From Caulobacteraceae bacterium UBA3198 (lineage in GTDB: Bacteria > Pseudomonadota > Alphaproteobacteria > Caulobacterales > Caulobacteraceae), in NCBI GenBank assembly GCA_002363865.1, contig DEWY01000010.1, positions 225,472 to 289,471 on the forward strand: a stretch of DNA of 64,000 nt. The letters are read 5' to 3'. The number at the start of each line of letters is the position of its first letter. Position 1 is the stretch's first letter. Positions 18,119-26,104 of the stretch are shown here, piece by piece. Under the pieces are notes generated by a model that saw nothing but the letters and a program-made list of their open reading frames with translations, was not told the origin of the DNA and did no database searches. The translations under genes and the position numbers were made by a program.

Positions 18119-20416
18119 ATGACCGATCGGATCGCCGAAGCCGACGCCGCCTTGAAGGCTGGTCGTCTCGAAGAAGGTATCGCCCTGATCGAGGCCGTCC
18201 TGACCGATGAGCCGGGTTCGGCGCTGCGGCTCTATCAGAACTTCACCAGCCTGCTCTATCGCAAGGGGATGTTCGAGAAGGGCGCCCAATGGTGCCGGGC
18301 GGGCCTGGATGTCTATCCGCGGGACGCTGATCTGTGGAACGTCCTGGGCGTCTGTCTGCGGCGGATGGGGGAGCCGGAGCAGGCGCTGCAGGCCTTTGAG
18401 GCCGGCCTCAAGATCCATCCCAAGAACGAGGGCCTGCTGCAGAACAAGGGCAACGTCCACAACGACCTGAAGGACGGGCCCGCCGCCGTGGCCATCTTCA
18501 GCCGCCTGGTCCGCAATGCGCCGGCCAACGCCGAGCTGCAGCGCGCCCTGGGACGCGGCCTGTGGCGATCGGAAGACTACGACAAGGCCGAGATGCGCTT
18601 TCGTCTGGCGACCCGCCTGAAGCCGGACCTGATCGACGCCTGGCTCGACCTGTCGGCCCTGGTGGCCGAGTCCCACACCGCTGACGCAGCCGTCGCGGTC
18701 CTCGACGAGGCCCTGAAGGCCAACCCCATACCGCGGCTGATGGAGGCCAAGGCGGTGGCGATCCGGCGCAGCCAGAAGCTTCGCCAGGCCGAGGCCTATC
18801 TGAAGGAGATCCTGGAGTCCCATCCGGACGAGGCCTGGGCGCACTATCAGCTCGGCGGGGTGATCACCGACTTCGACCGGCCGCGGGCCAATATCCATCT
18901 GCGGCGGGCCGTGGAGCTGAAGCCCGACGACCTGGACTACCGCATGGCCCTGGTGGAGAGCCTGGTCCGGTCCCGGCATGGGGATGAGGCCGCCCACCTG
19001 GACGCCGCCTATGCCGAGCTGAAGGCCGCCCGCGCCCTGGGAACCCCGAGCGGCGCGGCGCAGCTGAAGGTGGCCTCGGAGGTGCTCTCCCGGGTGGCGG
19101 ATTTCGCGGGCCTGGACGAGGTCTGCGACTTTCAGGAGACGGGCCGCATGTGGGCCGAACAGGGCCGCCACACCGCCCTGCTGAGCCAGCTGTCCCGGGT
19201 CAAGACACCGGAAGACCGTGACGAGCTGATCCATCAGCACCGGATCTGGGGCGAATTCGTCCAGGAGCGTGTGAAGCGCTATCCCCTGCGCCGCCCCAAG
19301 GCGCCGCGGCCGGACAATGGCAAGATCCGCATCGGCATCATGTCCTCGGACCTGCGGATGCATCCGGTGGCCTATTTCTCCCTGCCCCTGTTTGAGAACA
19401 TCCCGCGCGAGCGGTTCGAGGTCTACTGCTACTCCTTCTATCAGGGGCAGGAGGACAACCTTCAGAAGCGCATCACCAGCCTGGTGGACGTCTTCCGCTG
19501 GGAACAGGAGATCAGCGACTTCGACGCCGCCCAGATGATCTGCGACGACCAGCTGGACATGCTGATCGAGCTGGGCGGCTCGACGCACATGAACAAGCTC
19601 AATGTGATGGCCTGGAAGCCCGCGCCCCTGCAGGCCAGCTGGCTTGGCTATCCGCATTCCTCGGGCCTGGACACCATCGACCACCTGATCCTCGACCCCT
19701 ATCTCGTGCCGCCGCGGCGCGAACTGCTGATCGAGCAGCCGTTGCTGATGCCCTCGAGCTGGATCGCGATGGGGGAGCTGGCCTTCCCTGACCGCACCAT
19801 GGCCGCCGAGCCGCCGGTGGTGGCCAATGGCTATGTGACCTTCGGGACCGCCAACAATCCCTACAAGTACAGCCGTGAGATGGTCGCCGGATGGGCCCGG
19901 GTGACCGCCGCGGTTCCCGACTCTCGCTTCATGTTCGTCCGGCCCGAAGGCGGCACGGCGGCCTTCCGGGACAATATCTCGGCCATCTTCGAGGCCGAGG
20001 GGGTCAGCCGCGACCGGCTGCGCTTCGAGGCGGTGCGCGGCGCGCACATGCCCTTCTACAACGAGATGGACATCTCCCTGGACACCTTCCCGCAGACCGG
20101 CGGCACCACCACGTGCGAGTCCCTGTGGATGGGCGTGCCTGTGGTGACCCTGGTCGGCGCGGGCCTGTTCGAGCGGCTGAGCTGCTCCATCCTGGGCAAT
20201 GCCGGGCTGCACGACCTCTGTACGGGGGACCTGGACGGCTACCGGGACGCCGCCGTGCGGCTGGCGGGCGATGTGGAGCGGTTGCGCAAGCTGCGGCGTG
20301 AACTGCGGCCGACGCTCAAGGCCAGCCGACTGGGCCAGACCAAGGCCTTCGCCGCCGACTTCTACAAGATGCTGGACGCCGCCGTAGTGAGCCGACAGGT
20401 GCAGCCCGCCGCCTGA
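18119..20416 (+). CDS. TPR-GT41 glycosyltransferase (SPINDLY/OGT-like)
   Basis: 765 residues. Residues 1 to about 350 are tetratricopeptide-type helical repeats (AYLKEILESHPDEAWAHYQL and relatives). From about 400 the GT41 catalytic half follows: IRIGIMSSDLRMHPVAY with the conserved His, LIELGGSTHMNKL, a Rossmann-like part with FGTANNPYKY near 575, and TGGTTTCESLWMGVPVVTL near 660. This family adds GlcNAc, fucose or other sugars to Ser/Thr of proteins. In Caulobacter, TPR glycosyltransferases modify flagellins. No flagellin gene is in the window, so the acceptor is unknown; the surface-glycan region begins just after it. The longer upstream frame overlaps SemiSWEET and is rejected. Confidence 0.9.
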   Translation: MTDRIAEADAALKAGRLEEGIALIEAVLTDEPGSALRLYQNFTSLLYRKGMFEKGAQWCRAGLDVYPRDADLWNVLGVCLRRMGEPEQALQAFEAGLKIHPKNEGLLQNKGNVHNDLKDGPAAVAIFSRLVRNAPANAELQRALGRGLWRSEDYDKAEMRFRLATRLKPDLIDAWLDLSALVAESHTADAAVAVLDEALKANPIPRLMEAKAVAIRRSQKLRQAEAYLKEILESHPDEAWAHYQLGGVITDFDRPRANIHLRRAVELKPDDLDYRMALVESLVRSRHGDEAAHLDAAYAELKAARALGTPSGAAQLKVASEVLSRVADFAGLDEVCDFQETGRMWAEQGRHTALLSQLSRVKTPEDRDELIHQHRIWGEFVQERVKRYPLRRPKAPRPDNGKIRIGIMSSDLRMHPVAYFSLPLFENIPRERFEVYCYSFYQGQEDNLQKRITSLVDVFRWEQEISDFDAAQMICDDQLDMLIELGGSTHMNKLNVMAWKPAPLQASWLGYPHSSGLDTIDHLILDPYLVPPRRELLIEQPLLMPSSWIAMGELAFPDRTMAAEPPVVANGYVTFGTANNPYKYSREMVAGWARVTAAVPDSRFMFVRPEGGTAAFRDNISAIFEAEGVSRDRLRFEAVRGAHMPFYNEMDISLDTFPQTGGTTTCESLWMGVPVVTLVGAGLFERLSCSILGNAGLHDLCTGDLDGYRDAAVRLAGDVERLRKLRRELRPTLKASRLGQTKAFAADFYKMLDAAVVSRQVQPAA

Positions 20417-20426
20417 CGACGCCTCA

Positions 20427-20444
20427 TGTCGGAAATATTTGACA
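20427..20444. promoter_or_regulatory. Palindromic operator-like site 1
   Basis: TGTCGGAAATATTTGACA, an imperfect palindrome (TGTC..AAATATTT..GACA). A near-identical copy lies 41 bases downstream, close to four helical turns. It is in the gap between the GT41 gene and the small membrane protein. The likely binder is the XRE regulator two genes on, by analogy with autoregulated regulator operons. Confidence 0.65.
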
Positions 20445-20467
20445 TCTCCCGAGCGATCGGCTTCATG

Positions 20468-20485
20468 TGTCTGAAATATTTGACA
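20468..20485. promoter_or_regulatory. Palindromic operator-like site 2
   Basis: TGTCTGAAATATTTGACA matches site 1 at 17 of 18 bases. It ends 14 bases before the ATG of the membrane protein and touches the ribosome site GGGAGAG (20488-20494), so a bound protein would block transcription or early elongation. An in-frame ATG at 20467 would make this site coding, but I prefer ATG 20500. Confidence 0.65.
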
Positions 20486-20499
20486 CCGGGAGAGCCTTA

Positions 20500-20919
20500 A
20501 TGTCGTACCGAGAAATGTCGGCCTGGGTCATGGGCGCGCTGACGGCCGCCCTGGGACTCCACTATCTGTCCACCTACTTGGACGCCGCCCAGGGCGCTGG
20601 GGGCGCCCCACCGGCGGCGGCGACCTTCATTCCCTATGTGATTGTCGTGGTGGCGGCCTCGATCACAGCTCAGATCGTCCTTGCGATCCTTGCGCCCAAG
20701 AGGGCCGACACGCCGCCCGATGAACGCGAGCGCCCGCTGCTGGACCGGGCGGGCCATTGGGCCGGCGTAATCCAGGCGGTGCTCGCCGTCACGGCCCTTG
20801 TGACCTTCATGCACCGGGAGGACGGCGCTCTGCTGTTCCACATGATCGTGGGCGGTCTAATCCTGGCTCAGGTGGCGGAGTACGCGCTGCAGATCATCCT
20901 GCTGCGCTGGGGATCATGA
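20500..20919 (+). CDS. Small four-helix membrane protein paired with an XRE regulator
   Basis: 139 residues with four predicted membrane helices (about residues 8-26, 42-65, 85-105 and 113-135) and a short charged loop, KRADTPPDERERPLLDR, in the middle. It is not assigned to a specific family with confidence; it resembles the small membrane proteins (DUF2178-like) that sit beside YozG/XRE regulators in bacteria and archaea. The start MSYREMSAW has a good ribosome site. The end overlaps the regulator ATG (ATGA). Function unknown. Confidence 0.82.
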   Translation: MSYREMSAWVMGALTAALGLHYLSTYLDAAQGAGGAPPAAATFIPYVIVVVAASITAQIVLAILAPKRADTPPDERERPLLDRAGHWAGVIQAVLAVTALVTFMHREDGALLFHMIVGGLILAQVAEYALQIILLRWGS

Positions 20920-21146
20920 CCGGGCGGAAGCGGCCGCCCATCACCAACCGGGTTCGCGAGCTGCGCGAGCGGCACGGCCAGATGAGTCAGGCGGCGCTGG
21001 GCGATGCGATCGGCGTCACGCGGCAGACAGTGGTGGCGATCGAGAAGGGCCACTATTCGCCGAGCCTGGAGAGCGCCTTCCGCATCGCACGCCTGTTCGG
21101 CGTGGGTGTGGAAGATGTCTTCGGCTGGGACGAGCCGCCAGCCTGA
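20916..21146 (+). CDS. XRE-family helix-turn-helix transcriptional regulator
   Basis: 76 residues, almost entirely one HTH_3 domain: NRVRELRERHG, MSQAALGDAIGVTRQTVVAI with the recognition helix, EKGHYSPSLESAFRIARLFG, then EDVFGWDE. It has no ligand or dimerisation domain, like the compact YozG/cro-type regulators. It is translationally coupled to the membrane protein upstream. The two matched palindromes at 20427 and 20468 are its probable operators, giving autoregulation. Confidence 0.92.
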   Translation: MTGRKRPPITNRVRELRERHGQMSQAALGDAIGVTRQTVVAIEKGHYSPSLESAFRIARLFGVGVEDVFGWDEPPA

Positions 21147-21152
21147 GGCTCG

Positions 21153-21971
21153 TCAGGCCTCGAAGAAGCGAGGATTTGCGAGCGCGCCACCGATGACCGC
21201 CGCGGGATCGCGGGCGGTGACGCCAAGGGCGCTGAGGCGCGCCGTTGCGCATTGGGGCGCCGGAGGAAGCGCGCGGTCCTCACCCAAGGTCAGCCGCCAG
21301 CCGGCGTGGCTGAAGACCTCCGCCAGCGCCCGGTTCGCGAGATTGCGGCCGCTGGCGAGATTGACAATCCCCTCGGCGCGGCGATCGGCCATGGCGCTCA
21401 GCCCCGCGACGACGTCGTCGGCGTGGATGTAGTCGCGAACGGCGCTGGGCGCCGACGACGGAAGGTGGATGGTCTTCGCCCGGCGAGCCTGGCGCAACAG
21501 GTCGGAGAGGAAGCCGCCGGCGTCGGGCGTCCAGTCGAAGACGTTGGAGAGGCGCGCCACGGCGCCGCGGCCCTCCGACCGGGCCAGGGTCAGGTTCTCA
21601 CCGAGCGCCTTGGAGAGGTCATACACATTGCGCGGGGCGGCGGGATCGAAGGCCAGGATGTCGGCCTCGTCGCCGCCGGCTGCGCCGAGGCTGTCATAGA
21701 CCCGGGTGGACGACAGATAGATCAGCCGTTCGAAGCGGGCCTTGGCCAGCACCTGGGCCAGGAAGCCCACATGGGCCTCCACCGTCTCGAAGGGGCGGAC
21801 ATGGAAGTCGCCCGTCAGGCCCGCGCAGTAGAAGACGGTCCCGAGGTCGCTATCAAACAGCGCCGGATCGCCGCGGGTCGGCGCGTAGACGCTGTCGCTG
21901 CGGGCCCGCAAGGCCTGGGCCAGCCGGCCGCCGATGAAGCCGCCGGCGCCGATGACGGTGAAGCCGCTCAT
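21153..21971 (-). CDS. NAD-dependent epimerase/dehydratase (nucleotide-sugar reductase candidate)
   Basis: 272 residues of the extended SDR family: nucleotide-binding GAGGFIGGRLA at the N-terminus, LSSTRVYDSLG, and the active-site YDLSK near residue 142. It is the last gene of the minus-strand CDP-sugar operon, so it is the best candidate for the final 4-ketoreductase (or epimerase) acting on a CDP-4-keto-6-deoxyhexose. It overlaps the acyltransferase by an ATGA. The exact reaction is inferred from context. Confidence 0.85.
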   Translation of the reverse strand: MSGFTVIGAGGFIGGRLAQALRARSDSVYAPTRGDPALFDSDLGTVFYCAGLTGDFHVRPFETVEAHVGFLAQVLAKARFERLIYLSSTRVYDSLGAAGGDEADILAFDPAAPRNVYDLSKALGENLTLARSEGRGAVARLSNVFDWTPDAGGFLSDLLRQARRAKTIHLPSSAPSAVRDYIHADDVVAGLSAMADRRAEGIVNLASGRNLANRALAEVFSHAGWRLTLGEDRALPPAPQCATARLSALGVTARDPAAVIGGALANPRFFEA

Positions 21972-22462
21972 CCCTTGCCGCGCTCGCCGATGCGCCGGAC
22001 CGGCGCGCCGGCATAGATTCCGTAGGGCTCGAGCTTGCCGCGCACGACCGCGCCAGCGGCCACCACGCAGCCCTGGCCGATCACCGCGCCGTCCAGGACC
22101 ACCACGCCGGCGCCCAGCCAGACGTCGTCCTCGATCACGATGCCGCCGCGGCTCTCCATGAAGCCCTGGTCGCGGATGCGCGCGTGGCGGTCGGCGATCT
22201 CATGATTGGTCGGCGCGAGCGTGCAGTTGGCGGCGATCAGCACGGCTTCGCCGATCCGCACGCCGTTGCCGGTATAGATGACCGTGCCGGAATTGACCGC
22301 GGAGTCCGCGCCGATGGTCACCTCGCCCGATCCGCCGACGGCCTTGATCTTGACGAAGGAGTCGATGAGCACCCGGGGGCCGATCTCGATCAGGGTGCCG
22401 CGCACCGACCGCTCGATATCGGCCAGGGGCGAGACGACAGCGGTGGGATCGATCTTGAGCAT
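21968..22462 (-). CDS. Hexapeptide-repeat acyltransferase (left-handed beta-helix)
   Basis: 164 residues made mostly of hexapeptide repeats: IGPRVLIDSFVKIK, IGADSAVNSGTVIY, IGEAVLIAANCTLAP, then NHEIADRHARI and IEDDVWLGAGVVVLDG, the usual acetyl-CoA-binding coils with a catalytic His. It probably O- or N-acetylates the sugar made by the operon. Its start shares a base with the epimerase stop (TGATG). Confidence 0.88.
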   Translation of the reverse strand: MLKIDPTAVVSPLADIERSVRGTLIEIGPRVLIDSFVKIKAVGGSGEVTIGADSAVNSGTVIYTGNGVRIGEAVLIAANCTLAPTNHEIADRHARIRDQGFMESRGGIVIEDDVWLGAGVVVLDGAVIGQGCVVAAGAVVRGKLEPYGIYAGAPVRRIGERGKG

Positions 22463-23013
22463 CAGCGGCCTCCTGGCCCAGCCTCGGGGTCGAAATCCGG
22501 ATAGCTGGCGTCCCGCTCGGAGATCACCTGCGGCGGGGCCGGCCAGGCGATGGCGAAGGCCGGGTCGTCCCAGCGCACGCCGGCCCCATGGCCCGGCTCG
22601 AACATCGGGGCGATCTGATAGAGCACGTCGGTGTCGGGCTCCAGCGTCAGGAACCCATGGGCGACGCCTTCGGGGATGAACAGGGCCCGGCCCCGCTCGG
22701 CGTCCAGCTCCGCCCCGGTCCAGCGGCCGAAACTGGCGCTGCCCGACCGCAGGTCCAGCGCGACATCGAAGATCCGCCCCCGGACGACCCGCACCAGCTT
22801 GGTCTCCCCATGGGGGGCGGGCTGGTAGTGCATGCCCCGCAGGGTGAAGGCGGCGGTGTTCCGCGACAGGCTGGTCTGGGCGGGCGTGAAATCGATACCG
22901 GCTTGGGCAAATTCGTTCGGGCAGTGCAGCCGGGCGAAGGCGCCGCGATCATCGACCACGGGGTCGGGGTCGACGAGGACGACGCCCGCGATCTCCGTGG
23001 GCGAGAACCGCAT
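22462..23013 (-). CDS. RmlC-like 4-keto-6-deoxyhexose 3,5-epimerase
   Basis: 183 residues of the RmlC cupin family: QTSLSRNTAAFTLRGMHYQ with the catalytic His near residue 62, KLVRVVRGRIFDVALDLR, FIPEGVAHGFLTLEPD, and the YQIAP region. In dTDP-rhamnose synthesis the enzyme epimerises C3 and C5. Here it lies beside rfbF/rfbG, so its substrate is likely a CDP-4-keto-6-deoxyglucose derivative, possibly epimerised at only one carbon. It starts on the stop of the C-methyltransferase (TGATG). Confidence 0.88.
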   Translation of the reverse strand: MRFSPTEIAGVVLVDPDPVVDDRGAFARLHCPNEFAQAGIDFTPAQTSLSRNTAAFTLRGMHYQPAPHGETKLVRVVRGRIFDVALDLRSGSASFGRWTGAELDAERGRALFIPEGVAHGFLTLEPDTDVLYQIAPMFEPGHGAGVRWDDPAFAIAWPAPPQVISERDASYPDFDPEAGPGGR

Positions 23014-24254
23014 CAGTCGAGAATCCTGGTCGCCGGCGAGGCGATGACGAAGCGGCCGCCCCAGTCGCGGATATAGGCCAGCTGGCCCATGATCTCGTCC
23101 TTCAGGTTCCAGGGCAGGATCAGCACATAGTCCGGCTTCACCTGCGCCACCTTGTCCGGCCCATAGATCGGGGCATGGCTGCCGGGCAGGTAGCGGCCCT
23201 GCTTGTGGGGATTGGCGTCGAAGGCGCAGACGAGGTCGTCTGGCCCCACCCCGGCATAGTTGAGGAAGGTGTTGCCCTTGGCCGCCGCGCCATAGGCCGC
23301 GACGGTCTTGCCCTCGGCCTTGGCCTGGCGGAGGAAGGCCAGGAAGCTGTCGCGCACCTCGTCGACCCGGGCGGCATAGCCCTCATAGGTCTCAAGCTTG
23401 TGCAGACCGGCCGCGGCTTCGCGGGCCCGCAGGGTCTTGAGCGCCTCGGTCTCCTGATGGCTGGAGCCCTCATGGGCGCAGAACAGGCGCAACGACCCGC
23501 CGTGGGTGGGCAAAAGCTCCACATCGAAGGCCCGCAGACCGTTGGCCCGCAGCACCTGGGCCACCGCCAGCAGGGACAGGTAGGAGAAGTGCTCGTGATA
23601 GATGGTGTCGAACTGCACCATCTCCAGCATGTTCAGGAAGTGCGGAAACTCGAAGGTCAGCACGCCTTCCGGCTTCAGCACCTCGCGGAAGCCGGCCACG
23701 AAGCCGCCGATGTCGGGCACATGGGCCAGCACATTGTTGGCCGCCATCAGGTCGGCCTTGATCCCCCGCGCCGCCAGCGCCCTGCCGGTCTCCCCGTGGA
23801 AGAAGATCACCTCGGTGGGCACGCCCTTGTCGATGGCCGCCTGGGCGGTGTTGGCGGTGGGCTCGATGCCCAGCACCGGCACGCCGGCGGCCTTGAAATG
23901 CTGCAGCAGGTAGCCGTCATTGGAGGCGATCTCGACCACCAGGGAGTCCGGCCCCAGGCCGAAGCGCGCGATCATCGCCTCCGCATAGCGGCGGGCGTGC
24001 TCAACCCAGCTGGCCGAATAGGACGAGAAATAGGCGTAGCCGGAATCGAAGATCTCGTCGGCGGCCACCGGATCGTCCACCTGCACCAGGAAGCACTCGG
24101 CGCAGACCCGGGCGTGCAGGGGATAGGTCTTCTCATTCCCCGCCGCCAGTTGCTCGGCCGTCAGGTTGCTGTTGGCCAGCGGCTGGCGACCCAGATCCAC
24201 CAGGGTGTGGGTGAGCGGCGTACGGCAGAAGCGGCAGACAGGGGTCGTCATCAC
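23013..24254 (-). CDS. Zn-binding class I SAM sugar C-methyltransferase
   Basis: 413 residues with the three-part plan of NDP-sugar C-methyltransferases (TylC3/TcaB9 type). An N-terminal zinc site is formed by CRFCRTPL and later CAECFLVQ, the middle is a SAM-binding Rossmann domain (VVEIASNDGYLLQHF near residue 105), and the C-terminal domain contains VAAYGAAAKGNTFLNY and ends with the PWNLKDEI region. Enzymes of this type methylate C3 of 4-keto sugars. It is coupled to rfbG upstream (ATGA) and implies a branched, C-methylated deoxyhexose as product. Confidence 0.9.
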   Translation of the reverse strand: MMTTPVCRFCRTPLTHTLVDLGRQPLANSNLTAEQLAAGNEKTYPLHARVCAECFLVQVDDPVAADEIFDSGYAYFSSYSASWVEHARRYAEAMIARFGLGPDSLVVEIASNDGYLLQHFKAAGVPVLGIEPTANTAQAAIDKGVPTEVIFFHGETGRALAARGIKADLMAANNVLAHVPDIGGFVAGFREVLKPEGVLTFEFPHFLNMLEMVQFDTIYHEHFSYLSLLAVAQVLRANGLRAFDVELLPTHGGSLRLFCAHEGSSHQETEALKTLRAREAAAGLHKLETYEGYAARVDEVRDSFLAFLRQAKAEGKTVAAYGAAAKGNTFLNYAGVGPDDLVCAFDANPHKQGRYLPGSHAPIYGPDKVAQVKPDYVLILPWNLKDEIMGQLAYIRDWGGRFVIASPATRILD

Positions 24255-25309
24255 AGGCTTTCGTAGGTCTCAATCTGCGCCAGGCAGAGGTCGCGGGCGG
24301 CCTCGCCCTGCCCCTGGCGGCGGTACCAGTCCATGGTCCAGGCCACGGCCGCAGGGCCGTCCAGCCGGCTCTCGAAGTCGAGGGTCCTGCGCGCCAGGCT
24401 CGCGTCCACCGCCAGGCTCTTGGCCTCGATGGAGGCCGGGTCGGGTTCATGGCGCCAGGGCTGGGCGTCCAGGGCGGCGATGGCCTGGGTGGCCAGATCG
24501 CCGACGGTGATCTCGGCTGCGCCCGGACGGGGGCCGAAGTTCAGGGCGCGCGGGGTGTCGGACCGCTCGACCAGGGCCTGGGCGAAGACGAGGTAGCCGG
24601 CCAAGCAGTCGAGCACATGCTGCCAGGGCCGCGTGGCCTCTGGGTGGCGCAGGACAGTGGTCTCGCCGGCCCGGGCGGCGCGGACGATGTCGGCCACCAG
24701 CCGGTCGCGGGAAAAGTCCCCGCCGCCGATCACATTGCCGCCGCGGGCGGTGGCCACCGGCACGCCGGCCTTGTCGAAATAGGAGCGGGCGAAGCTGGAG
24801 GTGACGATCTCGGCGCAGGCCTTGGACGCCGAATAGGGATCCTTGCCGCCCAAGGCGTCGCCCTCCTGGAAGGCGCGGCCGCCATCATTATTGGCGTAGA
24901 CCTTGTCGGAGGTGATCACGAGAACGGCGCGCAGGGCGTCTTCGTCCCGCAGGGATTCGAGCAGGTGGGCCGTCCCCATGATGTTGGTCGAAAACGCGCC
25001 GACCGGATCCTCGATGGCCGCGCGCACGATGGGCTGGGCGGCCATGTGCAGCACGAGGTCGAAGGGCTGGCCGCCGACCACGTCCAGCACAGCCCGGCGG
25101 TCACGCAGATCGACGAGGTGCGAGGCGGCCAGATGCTCATAGCCGGCCAGCGCGGCGAGCGCCGGGGTCTGGTCCGGCGCCAGCGCCAGGCCGGTGACCT
25201 TGGCGCCCATGCGAGCCAGCCACAGGCCGGTCCAGGCGCCCTTGAAACCGGTGTGGCCGGTCAGCAGGACGCGCTTGCCAGCCCAGAATCCCGGGTCGGG
25301 TCGGCTCAT
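24251..25309 (-). CDS. rfbG: CDP-glucose 4,6-dehydratase
   Basis: 352 residues from MSRPDPGFW. SDR features are GHTGFKGAW (nucleotide binding) near residue 17, SDKVYAN near 130 and the active-site YSASK near 157; AARGGNVIGGGDFSRDRLV is typical of RfbG. It converts CDP-glucose to CDP-4-keto-6-deoxyglucose. Its ATG overlaps the rfbF stop. An upstream start 12 codons earlier would overlap rfbF and is not needed. Confidence 0.95.
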   Translation of the reverse strand: MSRPDPGFWAGKRVLLTGHTGFKGAWTGLWLARMGAKVTGLALAPDQTPALAALAGYEHLAASHLVDLRDRRAVLDVVGGQPFDLVLHMAAQPIVRAAIEDPVGAFSTNIMGTAHLLESLRDEDALRAVLVITSDKVYANNDGGRAFQEGDALGGKDPYSASKACAEIVTSSFARSYFDKAGVPVATARGGNVIGGGDFSRDRLVADIVRAARAGETTVLRHPEATRPWQHVLDCLAGYLVFAQALVERSDTPRALNFGPRPGAAEITVGDLATQAIAALDAQPWRHEPDPASIEAKSLAVDASLARRTLDFESRLDGPAAVAWTMDWYRRQGQGEAARDLCLAQIETYESL

Positions 25310-26079
25310 GCCCACTTGCGCCAGGGCGCCTGGCCGGACGCCCACAGGCTTTCCAGCTGGTTCTTGTCGCGCAGGGTGTCCATGGCCGCCCAGAAGCCGT
25401 CGTGGCGATAGGCGATCAACTCGCCGTCAGCGGCCAGGCCCTCCAGGGGGCCGAGCTCCCAGACGGTGGCGTCATTCTCGACCCGGTCGATCACCGAGGG
25501 GTCGAGGACGAAGAAGCCGCCATTGATCAGGCCATTGTCGCCGGGGGGCTTTTCCACGAAGCGGTCCACCCGGTCGCCGGTCATCTCCAGGGCGCCATAG
25601 CGGCCAGGCGGCGCCACGGCGGTCACCGTCGCGGGCTTGCCGTGGTCGGCGTGGAACTTGGCCAGGGCGGTGAGGTCCACATCGGCGACCCCATCCCCAT
25701 AGGTGAAGAAGAAGGGCTCGCCCGGGGTCAGGAATTCCCGGACTCGCTTCAGCCGGCCGCCGGTCATGGTGTCAGCGCCGGTGTCCACCAGGGTCACCTT
25801 CCAAGGCTCATGCTTGGTGGCGTGATAGTCGATGGCCCGGTTGGCCAGGTCGACGGTGAAATCGGCGTTATGCAGGACGTAGTTGGCGAAGTACTCCTTC
25901 ACCACATAGCCCTTGTAGCCCAGGCACACGACGAACTCGTTGAAGCCGTGGTGCGAGAACATCTTCATGATGTGCCAGAGGATCGGCCGGCCGCCGACCT
26001 CGATCATCGGCTTGGGCCGCAGATGGCTTTCCTCGGAAATCCGGGTGCCCAGGCCGCCGGCCAGGATGACGACTTTCAT
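25306..26079 (-). CDS. rfbF: Glucose-1-phosphate cytidylyltransferase
   Basis: 257 residues. The N-terminal nucleotidyltransferase signature GGLGTRISEESHLRPKPM and the following IEVGGRPILWHIMK are diagnostic for RfbF; FTYGDGVADVDL binds metal. It makes CDP-glucose from CTP and glucose-1-phosphate, the entry step for CDP-deoxysugars. It is followed directly by rfbG. The gene that normally leads on to 3,6-dideoxyhexoses (rfbH/ascC dehydrase) is absent from this operon. Confidence 0.96.
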   Translation of the reverse strand: MKVVILAGGLGTRISEESHLRPKPMIEVGGRPILWHIMKMFSHHGFNEFVVCLGYKGYVVKEYFANYVLHNADFTVDLANRAIDYHATKHEPWKVTLVDTGADTMTGGRLKRVREFLTPGEPFFFTYGDGVADVDLTALAKFHADHGKPATVTAVAPPGRYGALEMTGDRVDRFVEKPPGDNGLINGGFFVLDPSVIDRVENDATVWELGPLEGLAADGELIAYRHDGFWAAMDTLRDKNQLESLWASGQAPWRKWA

Positions 26080-26104
26080 CGCAGTACCTCCCCCTGCCTG
26101 CGGC

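Noticed and set aside
17921..20212. 763-codon minus-strand frame opposite the GT41 gene
   Set aside because: No family signature, and the plus strand shows TPR and GT41 motifs throughout.
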